This document shows, in pieces, positions 10,361-21,305 of a stretch of DNA of 64,000 nucleotides. Both the position numbers and the translations under genes were made by a program. Numbering within the stretch: the stretch's first letter is position 1; every line of letters starts with the position of its first letter. This stretch comes from Agapetus fuscipes (taxonomy: Eukaryota; Arthropoda; Insecta; Trichoptera; Glossosomatidae), in the NCBI GenBank assembly GCA_951799405.1, contig OX637337.1, forward strand, positions 19,466,347 to 19,530,346, in the 5' to 3' direction. The notes beneath the pieces are model-generated. The model saw only the letters and a list, made by a program, of their open reading frames with translations, was not told the origin of the DNA and searched no databases.

Positions 10361-10819
10361 ACGATGAGAATTGAAGCAATGTTCTATCCTCAGGTTACTT
10401 CAAATTTGTTCCTAAATAAATGCAATAATATATTGCAAAAGCTGAGGCCACCTCCACTAAAAATGAGCTTTAAGCGTAGAAAATTAAAGTATCAATTTCT
10501 GCGGACTCTCTTTAGTATTTATTTTAATATCCAATTAATATTATTACACTTAAAAAGAAAATTCCGTTTATTAGAAGAAAAATAACATTAAATAACCAAA
10601 ATTATTGACGAGTTACAATAAACCACTGGAAATTGCTAATTTAATTATAAATTAATTGATATTGGACCGCAGAAAAGCACGCGCCAGTTTCAGGGAATCC
10701 CGCGCAATTATCTTCACCATGGCAATCATTACGAAAGCGCGGGAAAACGCTTTAAAATCATTATTAAACATGGTAATTACAGCACGGTTTGCGGTTTTTA
10801 ATACCTACCTACAAATGGA

Positions 10820-11095
10820 GTTTTTTTTTAAATATAAAAATAGACTTGTGAAGAGGAATGCAATTCACCAACCTATTCTACCTGGCCAGAAACAGGTATT
10901 GATATCATCAATTAATAATTCATTATTGTTTATTTAAATGAATTATCAATGAATAATTAACTACCCCATTACATCTGTTGAACCAGGATCAAAGTTATGG
11001 TCAAATGACCCAGGCGGGGATCGAACCAATGTTATTATATTCCAATAGGCTAGAAAGATCAGCCAATTTGCTCCCCCCCCCCCGGCCATTGCACC
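10820..11095 (-). mobile_element. SINE-C copy 2
   Basis: Reverse-oriented copy. The 3' end is at about 10820-10870 (A/T run, GAAGAGGAATGCAATTCACC), the centre is the palindromic TTAATAATTCATTATTG, and the head is at 11000-11095 with GGGGATCGAACCAATG (box B) and AGATCAGCCAATTTGCTCCC (box A region). A poly-C run at 11072-11082 replaces the GGGGG of the head. Confidence 0.75.
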
Positions 11096-11174
11096 GACAA
11101 TATTATAATTGACAAATTTATAAAATATAATGTAAATTCAATCCCTTGCATATTCTCATTTTAGACTCACATTT

Positions 11175-11335
11175 AATGCATGCACACAATCAGGCACGTG
11201 TAAGTACGCGCTTACACATGCTGCGTGTGTACTTTCAATTGAAAAACCAAAAATAAAATAAATATGCGAAGGTGGACCAAGTTTTTACAGCAAGGGGGTC
11301 AGCCTCATACCAACCTATTAGTCAAGGAACAGTCA
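11175..11335 (-). repeat. LINE-B 3' block with internal deletion
   Basis: The two ends of the block are present in reverse orientation: CACGTGTAAGTACGCGCTTA and GGGGTCAGCCTCATACCAAC. The central segment between ACTTTCAATTGAAAAACC and AGCAAGGGGGTCAGC is lost. Confidence 0.65.
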
Positions 11336-11464
11336 AAGATGGAAAGTCTAATCATTTGAATCCAGGGAAAAATGTAACCTTATTTTGCCGGACTGTTTGG
11401 CACTTAATATTGATTTATTGGTTGCTAAGGAGTTGTAAAACAATACATACAGTTTTTTTAAATT

Positions 11465-11740
11465 TGCGAGCTCTGTTAATGTGGGTATCAAGAGCTCTAA
11501 AGAGCCCTCTGCAAGCTTAGCTTTCTATCTAGTAAGCGTTACTACTTAAGCAAGACCAAGTTGTTACTTTAAAGATGTTTTTAGGATTGGTGACCAAGCT
11601 TTGGTAAAATAAAATGAAGTTTTCAACCTAGGATAGAGCGTACTTGGAAAAAAAAAATTGTACTTCTCTAAGAATCGAGCTCAGAAACTTGTGAACTTGA
11701 ATTTGTAGCATAACCAACTACACTGCGAACTGAGAAATGA
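11465..11740 (-). mobile_element. SINE-A without 5S module, diverged
   Basis: Reverse-oriented. The 3' half is at AAGAGCCCTCTGCAAGCTTA and TACTTAAGCAAGACCAAGTT, followed by GATTGGTGACCAAGCTTTGG. The tRNA-like head at 11680-11740 (GAATCGAGCTCAGAAACTTG; AACCAACTACACTGCGAACT) is recognisable but decayed. No 5S-derived segment follows. Confidence 0.58.
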
Positions 11741-12031
11741 TAAAATAAATTGCATTGTTTATAAAAGGAGAGGTATAAAGTTACAGTCGTTTGAAGTATT
11801 TAAAAACAAAAGACTTTTTGAAATAATAATAAAACTTTTCATAAATAAAAAAACTATTGTGAAAGAACTTTAGACTATTTTTGACATTTTTCTGGCGTGT
11901 AGTCAACGTCTATAAGAGGCACCCTTTACTCAAGGCAGTTGAGGAAGACAAAACATGAAACAATATACTGTGTGTATTTTTTTTATTTTTTTTAAATGTG
12001 TGCTATACGAGTATGTAAAGATAAAATTGTA

Positions 12032-12215
12032 ATTCAATATACAACACTTTTTAACTTTTAAACACTGTTTTTAATTTCACAAATATAATATATTTACAAA
12101 ATTATTAAATTTTAAATTATACTACTAACGTTTTCGACTATTCAGTCATCATCAGGTAGGAAAATATTGTAGCAAAAAAACAGTGTTTAAAAGTTAAAAA
12201 GTGTTGTTTATTGAA
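12032..12215. mobile_element. Foldback element FB2 with hammerhead-like motif
   Basis: The left arm 12032-12073 and right arm 12174-12215 are inverted copies of a sequence containing ACACTTTTTAACTTTTAAAC. On the minus strand at 12129-12155 the loop contains CTGATGA-T-GACT-GAAT-AGTC-GAAAACG: the CTGANGA and GAAA boxes separated by a perfect 4 bp stem. No ORF. Confidence 0.72.
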
Positions 12216-12639
12216 TAACAAACTACAAAAACATGAATTTTCATAGTGTTAATACACAAACCATAAAAAATATAATAAAATTGTAATATTGAAAAGTTGA
12301 AAAAGTCAAAAAACGTAGATTTTCATATACATTAATAATGAAAATGTACTCTCCATACATTTCCCCACGGGTCCTCAGCCTATCACTGTTTTATGCGAAA
12401 CCTGAAAAAAGATGCGAGAGAGAAAAGAGTGAAAAGCGTTCGACAAGAAAACTTATGATAAATGATGTGAGAACGGGAGTTTTTCTTCCCCAACTGAGGT
12501 GCTATACAATGTTTCAGAATAATCATATTTGAAAATATTATTAACCAACCCGAAAAGATGTTTTTCGTTTTATTTCAGGATTTTTTTATTGCCTGCCTAT
12601 CGGTCAACAATGTATAATAAGTAATAGTAATAATATTAG

Positions 12640-12850
12640 GATCATTTACTTGGTGTGCGCTGTTTTTGTGTGAATTACACCTCACAAGCTCTTGGCGAGC
12701 TTGATCGCTATAGAAAGCGCCAATACTCAAGCAAGACTCAGTTGCTGTTAGGCTGGATGGACCTGATGACTGGTCTGTGGTAAAGAAGAATAGGTTTCTA
12801 ATCCCATCTCATAATGGTTAAAACGTTGAAAAATCTGTTTATCTCAACAC
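12640..12850 (-). mobile_element. SINE-A 3' half
   Basis: In reverse orientation: TTTACTTGGTGTGCGCTGTT, TTACACCTCACAAGCTC, CTCAAGCAAGACTCAGTTGC, GGATGGACCTGATGACTGGT. It covers the LINE-shared 3' tail and body and ends before the tRNA-like head. Confidence 0.65.
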
Positions 12851-13429
12851 CACGGTTCATAAAAAAAAAATCTGACGGTGTCTACTATCGAAATAGCGAT
12901 TTCAAAATTCAAACATATTTCTAATCAACATTTTTTTTCTTTTTTTTCAGGTAAGCTACAAAATATTCCACAAACGTAGAACCATTTCAATTGGACAAGG
13001 TAAGTGTTTAAAATGATAAAATAAAATATTTCTTTACAATGTATGTTGTAAAAATATAAAATTACAAGAGATCGTTGAACGAAAATTGTGTGTTAAGGAA
13101 TCTTCTTCACCAATCGGAAACACTCTACATAGACAAAAGTATTCCGCAAAGGATATGAAAAGGAATTCACCTAGTGAAGTGATTGAAAGTTCATATTTTA
13201 ATATTTCAAGTCAATATTTAAGGTTAAAATTCTTCTCTTCTCATCACAACAAACGAACGACTCACATTCATTCCTTTGCAGTTGACATCAGAAATATGAG
13301 AACTTGGTGTTTTCACGCCCCATTCCTTTGCCAAACTGTCCGTTGATGGAACGAATTCCCGCATTTGTGCTCCCACTCTAATTTAACTTGTCGTATGTAT
13401 TTAAAATAAATATCAATCACCGATTCCTA

Positions 13430-13615
13430 TTAGTGTCTCAATACAAAGGCAAAGCAACACACAACACAACTAGAAGACAACATAACTACGCAGCTAATAC
13501 CCCTGCTATGTGATCAGGACATCAAGCACCAGCTTAGAAACGCCCACACTTCTGCGGCACTCCAACAAACGTCATAGCTCTCTAGACTTTCTAAAATCTG
13601 CCAGAGTCTCCAGCA
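13430..13615 (+). repeat. Unclassified repeat shared with 33895-34015
   Basis: The run AAAGGCAA(AG)CAACACA-ACACAAC, then ACGCAGC, CCCTGCTA and GCACTCCAACA, recurs in the same order at 33895-34015. It is C/A-rich, unlike its A/T-rich surroundings. No protein or RNA identity was recognised. Confidence 0.35.
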
Positions 13616-13619
13616 TAAG

Positions 13620-14917
13620 ATTCCTAAAAGTATACAATATATTAGTTTATATTACAACACAAGTCTAAGAAGCAGTGTTTTGCGTAAGTCCATTTGTTTA
13701 CCTGAAAAAAAAATAGGTTCCACAGGCCTATATGACAGCACGCTAAAAAGTTGCACCATATATGTAAGTGCAGGTTTTCGGTCTGTACTTTAGGCTAGAG
13801 GTGAGATTGTTCTCTTTAAGCATTATAACGAAGATTAAAGGTTATAATGACTTATATCACAAATCAATTTATGTAACCATAATATGCCTGCAATAATGAT
13901 CTTTGGATAATAAAATATCATTATTGCAGTACTAAATGTTTAACGTTCATTGTTTCCATTTAAATCATGTCTAGACAGAAAATCAATTCACATTAATGAG
14001 AACTGTATCCTAGTATAAAACATTACGTTTCAACTCAAAAATAGCATTAACCAAAAATGTATAGAAACTTAAGCTCTTACTAGAAGTGTGATTTCAGATT
14101 CCATAGTTTTTGGGATGGTTAAATTTAAACGTAAAAATGAAGTGTACTATAAAATTTATGAGCCATGACTTGTTTCAAATTATCATTTTTTTATTGCATT
14201 GATATTTTCATGGTTTCAGATAAATTGAAGTAAATAAATTACAAATTATTGAAATTTTATTTGTATGGTCTCATATGTGATGATAATTTGAAAACAGACA
14301 TTGGAAAAATATTGTGCATTTTTGGCATTAAATGAAGCATTTTTCTACTTTATTCACTATGCGGGAAAAATACTGTTTACAACTTCCAATACAAATAATT
14401 CTACAGGATTGGGTAAAAAAAGGTGTTTCTACCATATTTGGAATAAGAGATATGTAAAAGGTGAACTACAATTAATAGAAATAACAAATTAAACCTTTTA
14501 TTATTTTAAGGTTTTACGCTCAAAAAACTTGATGTATACCAGTGTATGAAAACGGACGATAATGAAATAAAATATCTCGTTTTTATTAAATTACAAATCC
14601 TTTATTATATTACCCTTCGTCGTCGTCATTCGTCGTCGAGTTTCGATTTTCAAAATCAATGCCATCACAGCAGATGAAACACATTCATGCTCTATAGCAA
14701 ATTAATTTTTGTATATATGCTGCAATGCGGCGAGCTTACGCGTGTGTGTTTACAAATGTATGAAAACTTTTAGGAATTAATCTGTTTGTTCATACTAAAA
14801 ATGTATGGAACAATATTGACATCTAGCGGCAAAACGTAAAAGTTTTTTTTACATTTTCTTTTATTTCATGCAAATTAAAAATAAAAAAAAAGCCAAATAA
14901 AAATGGATTTCAATCTG
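13620..14917. other. Unassigned A/T-rich interval
   Basis: It contains a possible family-M fragment near 14000-14090 (AGTATAAAACATTACGTTTC; AATGTATAGAAACTTAAGC) and a short TCGTCGTCG-rich stretch at 14620-14640. No gene was recognised. Confidence 0.35.
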
Positions 14918-17068
14918 TAATCTAAGTTGCAAACATATATAACATTTGAGATTCATATTACATGCATTCTTACGAGCAGACATGTATAAGTTCTAATCTA
15001 ATCTAATCTAAGCTGCAAAGATATATATCATTTAAGATTTATATTAAATGCATTCCCACAAGCAGATATGTATAAGTTCCCGCTTACATATGCTGCATGT
15101 GTACTTACAACATAACAGCCCATTCCAAATGAACATAAGCCCTGCAACTCTTGCCAACCTTCCCTGAAACAAAGGTGAATTTGCAAAGTAAACCATTTTT
15201 TAAAGTATGGGTGGTCAGCCTCATACCAACCTATAAGTCAAGAAAATTATTTTGTGTATTTCTTTACATAATCTAAGTTGCAAAGATACATACCATTTAA
15301 GATTCATATTAAATGCATTCCCACACGCAGACAGGTACAAGTTCACGCTTACAAATGCCCAATATGGACTTGCAAAATAAAAAAACTAATCTCAAATGAA
15401 CATAAGCCCTGCAACTTTTGCCGACTTTTCCTCAAACAGAGATAAAATTTGCATGGTAAACCATTGCTTACAGTATGGGTGGTCAGCCACATACTAACCT
15501 TTTAGTCAAGGAAATTATTTTGTTTAGTTCTATAATCTAAGTTGCAAAGATACATACCATTTGAGATTCATATTAAATGCATTCCCACAAGCAGACAGGT
15601 ACAAGTTCACGCTTACAAATGCCCAATGTGGACTTGCAAAATAAAAAAAACTAATCTCAAATGAACATAAGCCCTGCGACTCTTGCCGACTTTTCCTCAA
15701 ACAGAGATAAAATTTGCATTGTGAACCATTGCTTACAGTATGGGTGGTCAGCCACATACTAACCTTTTAGTCAAGGAAATTAATTTGTTTAGTTCATTAA
15801 TCTAAGTTGCAAAGATACATACCATTTGAGATTCATATTAAATGCATTCCCACAAGCAGACAGGTACAAGTTCACGCTTACAAATGCTCAATGTGGACTT
15901 GCAAAATAAAAAAAACTAATCTCAAATGAACATAAGCCCTGCAACTCTTGCCGACTTTTCCTCAAACAGAGATAAAATTTGCATTGTGAACCATTGCTTA
16001 CAGTATGGGTGGTCAGCCACATACTAACCTTTTAGTCAAGGAAATTAATTTGTTTAGTTCATTAATCTAAGTTGCAAAGATACATACCATTTGAGATTCA
16101 TATTAAATGCATTCCCACAAGCAGACAGGTATAAGTTCGCGCTTACAAATGCCCCATGTGGACTTATAAAATAAAAAACTAATCTTAAATGAACATAAGC
16201 CCTGCAACTCTTGCCGACTTTTCCTCAAACAGAGATAAAATTTTCATTGTAAAACAATCTTACAGTATGGGTGGTCAGCCACATACTAACCTATAAGTCA
16301 AGGAAATTATTTTGTGTAGTTCTATAATCTAAGTTGCAAAGATACATACCATTTGAGATTCATATAAAATGCATTCCCACAAGCAGACAGGCACAAGTTC
16401 ACGCTTACAAATGCCCAATGTGGACTTGCAAAATAAAAAAAACTAATCTCAAATGAACATAAGCCCTGCAACTCTTGCCGACTTTTCCTCAAACAGAGAT
16501 AAAATTTGCATTGTGAACCATTGCTTACAGTATGGGTGGTCAGCCACATACTAACCTTTTAGTCAAGGAAATTATTTTGTTTAGTTCATTAATCTAAGTT
16601 GCAAGATACATACCATTTGAGATTCATATTAAATGCATTTCCACTAGCAGACAGGTATAAGTTCGCGCTTACAAATGCCCCATGTGGACTTATAAAATAA
16701 AAAACTAATCTCAAATGAACATAAGCCCTGCAACTCTTGCCGACTTTTCCTCAAACAGAGATAAAATTTTCATGGTAAACCATTCTTACAGTATGGGTGG
16801 TCAGCCACATACTAACCTATAAGTCAAGGAAATTATTTTGTTAAGTTCTATAATCTAAGTTGCAAAGATACATACCAATCGAGATTCATATTAAATGCAT
16901 TCCCACAAGCAGACATTTATAAGTTCACGCTTACACATAATGCATGTTGACTTACAACATAAAAACCCAATCTCAAATTAATATAAGCCCTGCAACTCTT
17001 GCCAATCTTCCCTGAAACACAGCTGAAATCTTCAAAGTGAACCATTTTGTAAACTATGGGTGGTCGAT
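14918..17068 (-). repeat. Tandem array of eight LINE-B 3' blocks
   Basis: After a partial unit at 14918-14990, head-to-tail units start at about 14996, 15268, 15530, 15798, 16061, 16322, 16589 and 16849, giving a period of about 260-270 bp. Each runs from TAATCTAAGTTGCAAAGATA through CATTCCCACAAGCAGACA, AAATGAACATAAGCCCTGCA and TATGGGTGGTCAGCCACATA to AGTCAAGGAA. Units 2-8 are joined by a constant A/T-rich linker (TTATTTTGTTTAGTTC-like) and share private changes such as TTTTCCTCAAACAGAGATAA. The array therefore grew by local duplication rather than by repeated insertion. The last unit is cut at GGGTGGTC (17068). The unit is open in one minus-strand frame in several copies, but this looks incidental. 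Confidence 0.92.
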
Positions 17069-17089
17069 TTTCTTTTACAAAGGCTGCAT

Positions 17090-17203
17090 GTTTTTATTTT
17101 ACATGTTTTCCGAATTTTAACGCGAGGAAACTATGCGCAATATACACATTCACCAAATGTTAAGGGGTTGGGCTGCGTAGCAGCCAGGGGCAACGCCCCT
17201 AGT
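17090..17203 (+). mobile_element. Probable Helitron 3' terminus
   Basis: The segment ends with two nested GC-rich hairpins, GGCTGCGTAGCAGCC and AGGGGCAACGCCCCT, immediately followed by CTAG and then T. A short GC-rich hairpin just before a CTRR end, inserted before T, is the signature of Helitron 3' ends. Upstream, TTTTAACGCGAGGAAACTAT is compatible with such an element, but a 5' TC end was not fixed. The fragment separates the truncated last unit of the tandem array from a LINE-B block in the opposite orientation. No Rep/helicase coding sequence is present. Confidence 0.5.
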
Positions 17204-17224
17204 TTTATATATTTGAGCATTAAA

Positions 17225-17455
17225 TTGGTATGAGGATGACCATCTGCACTGAATTAAATTCTTCACTTTGCCAATCTCTCTGTTTCAACGTACCTAGGCA
17301 GGTCGGAAACAGTTGCAAGTTTATTTGAGATTTGTGGTTTTAGGCTGTATTTTTATTGTGGTATGTGTAAGCGCGAACTAATACGTGTGTGCTTGTGGGA
17401 ATACATCTAATATGAATCTTAAACGCGAATATATCTTAGCAACTTAGATTATAAA
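17225..17455 (+). repeat. LINE-B 3' block
   Basis: Plus-strand copy: TTGGTATGAGGATGACCATC, TTCACTTTGCCAATCTCTCT, GTGTAAGCGCGAACTAATAC, GTGTGCTTGTGGGAATACAT, and an end in TTAGCAACTTAGATTATAAA. Confidence 0.78.
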
Positions 17456-17870
17456 TAAAAAGGTGAGTATTTACAGTATCAAAAATATGCAGGTCGAAAA
17501 AAAGTTTTCCAAAATATAGCTTTTATGCTGAGGTATTAAATATTTTCCGAATAAATCAATTCTCCCACTCGGGTCTGGTCGATAAATATTGGTTTAAGTC
17601 AATTACCTTCATACACCTGCATGCGCGTTACTTTATCGGTAGGAACATTACATTTTGAAGGCAATAAACCGTTTTAAATGCTCTCTTAAAACTAATCCAT
17701 ACGAATATTGGCTTATTGATTATATGGGTTGAAACAGGAATGATTTTTTTGTGTGAAAGGAATAAATTTGAACTAGCTTAAAGATTTTTTTTTTAAAAAA
17801 CGGAAAGAGTTTGAAAATAATTCTAATATAACTATTGCAAAATATTCACTGTGAAATAATTGACCTGTTC

Positions 17871-17899
17871 CTGATGATGATCGTGAGTGATCAAAAATG
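17871..17899 (+). other. Isolated hammerhead-like motif (degenerate)
   Basis: CTGATGA-T-GATC-GTGAGT-GATC-AAAAATG: the same layout as the motif in the foldback elements, but GAAA is changed to AAAA. No convincing inverted arms were found around it. Probably an old single-arm copy. Confidence 0.4.
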
Positions 17900-17939
17900 T
17901 TAGTATATTAATGATTAAATTAATTAAATTAAAAGTCTG

Positions 17940-18008
17940 CTGGTGGGAATGCATTTAATATGAATCTCAAATGATACATATCTTTTCAGCTTAGATTTAG
18001 ATTTAGAA
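17940..18008 (+). repeat. LINE-B 3' block, terminal 70 bp only
   Basis: It begins at GGTGGGAATGCATTTAATAT and runs to CAGCTTAGATTTAGATTTAG. This is the terminal portion with the TTAGAT-type tail, as expected of a very short target-primed copy. Confidence 0.65.
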
Positions 18009-18009
18009 A

Positions 18010-18690
18010 CTGTGTTGAAGAAGACTAAGATTCATCTTTCTCTCGATTTTTTTTCCATAAAATTTACAAAGTAAAAATGAACGACATTGAATCACAATCA
18101 AGAAAATATAGACAGAATATTTATATCATCGAAATCTCATTCCTATCCATCATATTACCTCAAAATAATAGCAGCCAAACGAAATCACTAACATTGAACA
18201 ATATATAGTTAATATTGAATGTAAATAAATGAGAAAAACTGTATAAAATTAAATATCACTGACTGAATATTTTAAATGGACCATAAAACACAAAAGTTTT
18301 TTCAAAACCATTTAACAAACACCGATAGAAAATTACTTGCTCAAACATCGAGAAACAATTAACAATGATTATAAAATGCTGTAGAGTACCTACCCTTGAG
18401 TGGATTTTTCACAGTATAGCGGTTGAGAAATTGTCTAAAAAACTTAAATTAAATTAAGTACCGAAAAATACATCAGATTGCCAATCAACAAGGATTGAAA
18501 ATAAATCAACAAAAAAAGAATGGCTACCAAACTACCAAAAATACACCGAGATAATATCAACAACAAACAAAACAATCAGTAAAAGAGTGATAAGATACGA
18601 ACATCGAGATAGGATATATGGATCACCGACAAAGAAATCATAGACAGTAAATTAACGACTTAGATTCACCAATAACAAATCACCGAGCAG
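18010..18690. other. Unassigned A/T-rich interval
   Basis: A-rich sequence with many short AAC/ATC phrases (for example 18480-18660). No ORF, repeat pair or RNA signature was recognised. Confidence 0.4.
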
Positions 18691-18701
18691 TCTGCTTAGA
18701 G

Positions 18702-19397
18702 CTAAGGTCTTCAACCCGCGGCCCTCGGGCCTCATGTGGCCCGCCAGCTAATTTTTTGCGGCCCGCGGCCACCAGAGGCTAAAAAAATAAAATATGGCGC
18801 CCAGTGATATGCGATATATACATACGAGTAATATACGACTCGCAATCGTCAGTATTCGCAATGTCACTCTTTCACACATATGAGTGAAAAAATGCCATGA
18901 AAATGATTTCATTGTTTGGGAGCACATAATATGTGTGTGAGCAGCTGTTTTCTCGTATGACGTATGTGACTGGACGACCACCAAAGAGGTGGAAGGACAG
19001 CTGGACATCCGCGTCCCAGGAGTGAAACCCGAGAATAAACAGGACCTAGTCCTAAATCAAGATGAAGAAGAAGAAGAAGACGTATGTGAAATCGACAACA
19101 AGGTCGAAAATAACAGATGCACATCTGGAAGGTAGTCTGCGGGTTGCAACCACAAAAATTAAAACAAATATTGACAAACTTGTAAAAAATATACAATGTC
19201 AAAAATCACATTGATTGACTTTAATTAACCAATAAAGATTGACTTTAATGAACCAATAAAGATTATTGAAATTTGAAATTGTGTACATGTCTTTTATTTT
19301 ATTGATTAGGTGGTAAAGTGTCGTGAAAAGTTGTGGCCCTTCGGACGATGTGAAATCGATATTTGGCCCTTGCACAAAAAAAGGTTGAAGACCCCTG
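18702..19397. mobile_element. Non-autonomous hAT-like element with 8 bp TSD
   Basis: The left end is CTAAGGTCTTCAACC and the right end is the reverse complement of CAGGGGTCTTCAACC. Subterminal GC-rich words (CGGCCCTCGGGCC; TTCGGACGATGTG; TTGGCCCTTG) are typical of hAT elements. The direct repeat GCTTAGAG lies at 18694-18701 and 19398-19405, an exact 8 bp target duplication. Inside are a LINE fragment (18970-19078) with its own duplication and a local tandem repeat (GATTGACTTTAATTAACC / GATTGACTTTAATGAACC, 19212-19260). No transposase frame is readable. Confidence 0.88.
18970..19078 (+). mobile_element. Nested 5'-truncated LINE end, (GAA)n tail, 11 bp TSD
   Basis: Flanked by GACGTATGTGA at 18959-18969 and 19079-19089. 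The frame starting at CTGGACGACCACCAAAGAGG encodes TGRPPKRWKDSWTSASQE followed by a stop. This corresponds to the GRPRK-W-D segment at the C terminus of the RT lineage seen in LINE-A and LINE-B. The 3' end is (GAA)n. It lies wholly inside the hAT element, so it is the younger insertion. Confidence 0.8.
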
Positions 19398-19405
19398 GCT
19401 TAGAG

Positions 19406-19860
19406 AGTTAACAAAACTGCGATAATGTTCAATGAAAATGGCGGAGCTGTTTTTAAAGAGAAGTTCGCCTTAACAAAGTTTATTGGCTATAAAGTCTCAT
19501 AACAACAATACCATAAAACTACGGCGCTCTGATTTAGTGGCCTTTAGTGACCCACTTCCCCAGCCCAGGGGAGGGATATTCAACAAAAGTAATATTGGCA
19601 CGTACCTACCGTGGCTGAATTGTATTGATAAAAATTATATAGGTACGATGCCCCCTTAATATTTTTCCTTAATATTTAAGGAGAGATGATCACTTTGCTG
19701 GCAAAAATACGTTGCAGTTTAAAGAGATTTCGTTAATGTTGGCGGCTTATTCTTTCGTAATGATTAGTTTTATGTTATTAATATCCTTATTGACTTTCTT
19801 TTGGGAGACATTTCTTTTTAAGGTTCTATTCTTTTTATATACTTAAATGTTATTTATTAT
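19406..19860. other. Unassigned interval
   Basis: No recognisable gene or repeat. A somewhat GC-richer stretch at 19520-19575 has no domain in any frame. Confidence 0.35.
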
Positions 19861-20075
19861 AGGCATTCCTGACTTTAATGTTGGTATGATGCTGACCACA
19901 GATACTATAAAAAATACTTCACTTTGCCAATGTCACCCTTGTTTCAGGAAAGGTCAGCAAAATTTAATGCTTATGCTCATTTGAGGTTTGAATTTTAATT
20001 TGTAAGTATATATGCAGCATTTGTAAGCATGAACTGACGCGTGTCTGTCTGTGGGCATATATTTACTATAAATCT
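19860..20075 (+). repeat. LINE-B 3' block
   Basis: Plus-strand copy: GTTGGTATGATGCTGACCAC, TTCACTTTGCCAATGTCACC, GTGTCTGTCTGTGGGCATAT. The final TTAGAT tail is lost. At 20100-20150 the reverse-oriented start of another copy (ATCATAATCTAAGTTGCA) is visible. Confidence 0.72.
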
Positions 20076-20865
20076 TTTTTTATACTTCCTCATTTACCTA
20101 ATATATCATAATCTATCATATCATAATCTAAGTTGCATTGGTACATTAACATGACAAATATAATTTTAAATAACAAAACAGTTCAAATGTCGTTTAATAA
20201 ATAAAATTCACACATTGAAAAAAACATTTTATACAGCTTCAAAATAAGCCTTCGGAAAATAGAAAAAACCTCAAGGCTTAAGAAACACTAATTACAATAA
20301 GAATTGTACATCCGCGAGGCTTACTTGTTGTGAAATAAATTTAATGTTATTTTTAATTGCCTTTCAAAAGACTTTTTTTCAATATCAATTATTACCTGTG
20401 GGCCTCTAAAATTAAACGCTTCGAGTTAATTAAGGCCATAATAAAAGAGGGAGTAAAATTATAATCAATAATTTATTAGCTTGTAAAGACGTTCACTAAC
20501 TGGAGGATAGCAATTTCAGATTTACGGGCCCTCAACTGAGTAAGGCTCAGAGAAAATACTGAAATTCATAACGGAACCTAAATTTAATTCGGAATCGCGT
20601 ATAACCTGTTCTTTGACATGGTCTGATATGTACCAGCCACACTGCTATCTAAACACTTAACATGTACTTACATATCTGTCACCTGTCAGTGAAAAATGTC
20701 ATTGAGAAATAAACTATTTAATTGCGCGACTTTTAACACAGAAAAGAGTAGGTGTTTTCTTATACTAGATTCTCATGAATGCTTGTCAAACCTTGTCGTT
20801 ATCTAACAACGCTTGGGTAGAAGACAATATTGAAATGGTGAAATCCTGTTAAACTAAGTTCACAT

Positions 20866-21050
20866 TAATGATGATGATGATGATGATTATGATGATTTCC
20901 TTATCAGCGCCGTTTCGTAACTCAATGTCACTCCAAGGGCGCTTAGTATTTTACTGGGCGAAGAAAAATGTCTTCATCCTCCTCTTTAGGTCCTCAATCG
21001 TCTTAGACCTCCAATTTGTTGCCCTCATTGCAACTTTGATTGCCAATATA
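20866..21050 (-). pseudogene. CR1/L2-like LINE, C-terminal end and 3' UTR with (ATC)n tail
   Basis: The minus strand reads NWRSKTIEDLKRRMKTFFFAQ and a stop at 20951. This resembles the extreme C terminus of CR1/L2-like reverse transcriptases (…F…LK…KT.LF…). After the stop comes a hairpin (AGCGCC…GGCGCT, 20906-20943), then AAATC and (ATC)n down to 20868. The hairpin matches those at 31201, 52852 and 53590. Everything upstream of this short piece is missing. The (ATG)n run on the plus strand is the LINE tail. Confidence 0.65.
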
Positions 21051-21053
21051 TGT

Positions 21054-21176
21054 AAACCCAGTTTTGAAGGAAGGGCAGGAAAAAAGATGCAAGGTTATTA
21101 GTTACAAGGTCATTAGCTGGCATCTTTTACCACGCTTCCATGCATTTTTTTCCTGACTTCCTTCAAAACTGGGTTA
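21054..21176. mobile_element. Hairpin MITE, about 120 bp
   Basis: The left arm has AACCCAGTTTTGAAGGAAGG and then AGGAAAAAA. The right arm has TTTTTTCCTGACTTCC and TTCAAAACTGGGTT. The arms are about 35 bp with one or two differences, around a spacer of about 50 bp. Coding-free, inserted between the CR1/L2-like end and a LINE-B tail. No target duplication was fixed. Confidence 0.6.
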
Positions 21177-21194
21177 ATCAAAGATTTGAAGTTT

Positions 21195-21305
21195 AATATT
21201 CTAAGCCCACATGCAGCATGTGCAAGCGTGAGCTTACACGTGTCTACTTATGAGTGTGTATTTGATGCACTCTTAAATGCAAATGTATCCTCACAACAAA
21301 GATTA
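21195..21305 (+). repeat. LINE-B 3' block, distal part
   Basis: Plus-strand segment: AAGCCCACATGCAGCATGTG, AAGCGTGAGCTTACACGTGT, ending near CTCACAACAAAGATTAC. Confidence 0.65.

Noticed and set aside
14918..17068. A CRISPR-like or other regularly spaced array
   Set aside because: The period is about 260 bp, the units are the transposon sequence itself and the short linker is constant rather than unique. The context is eukaryotic.
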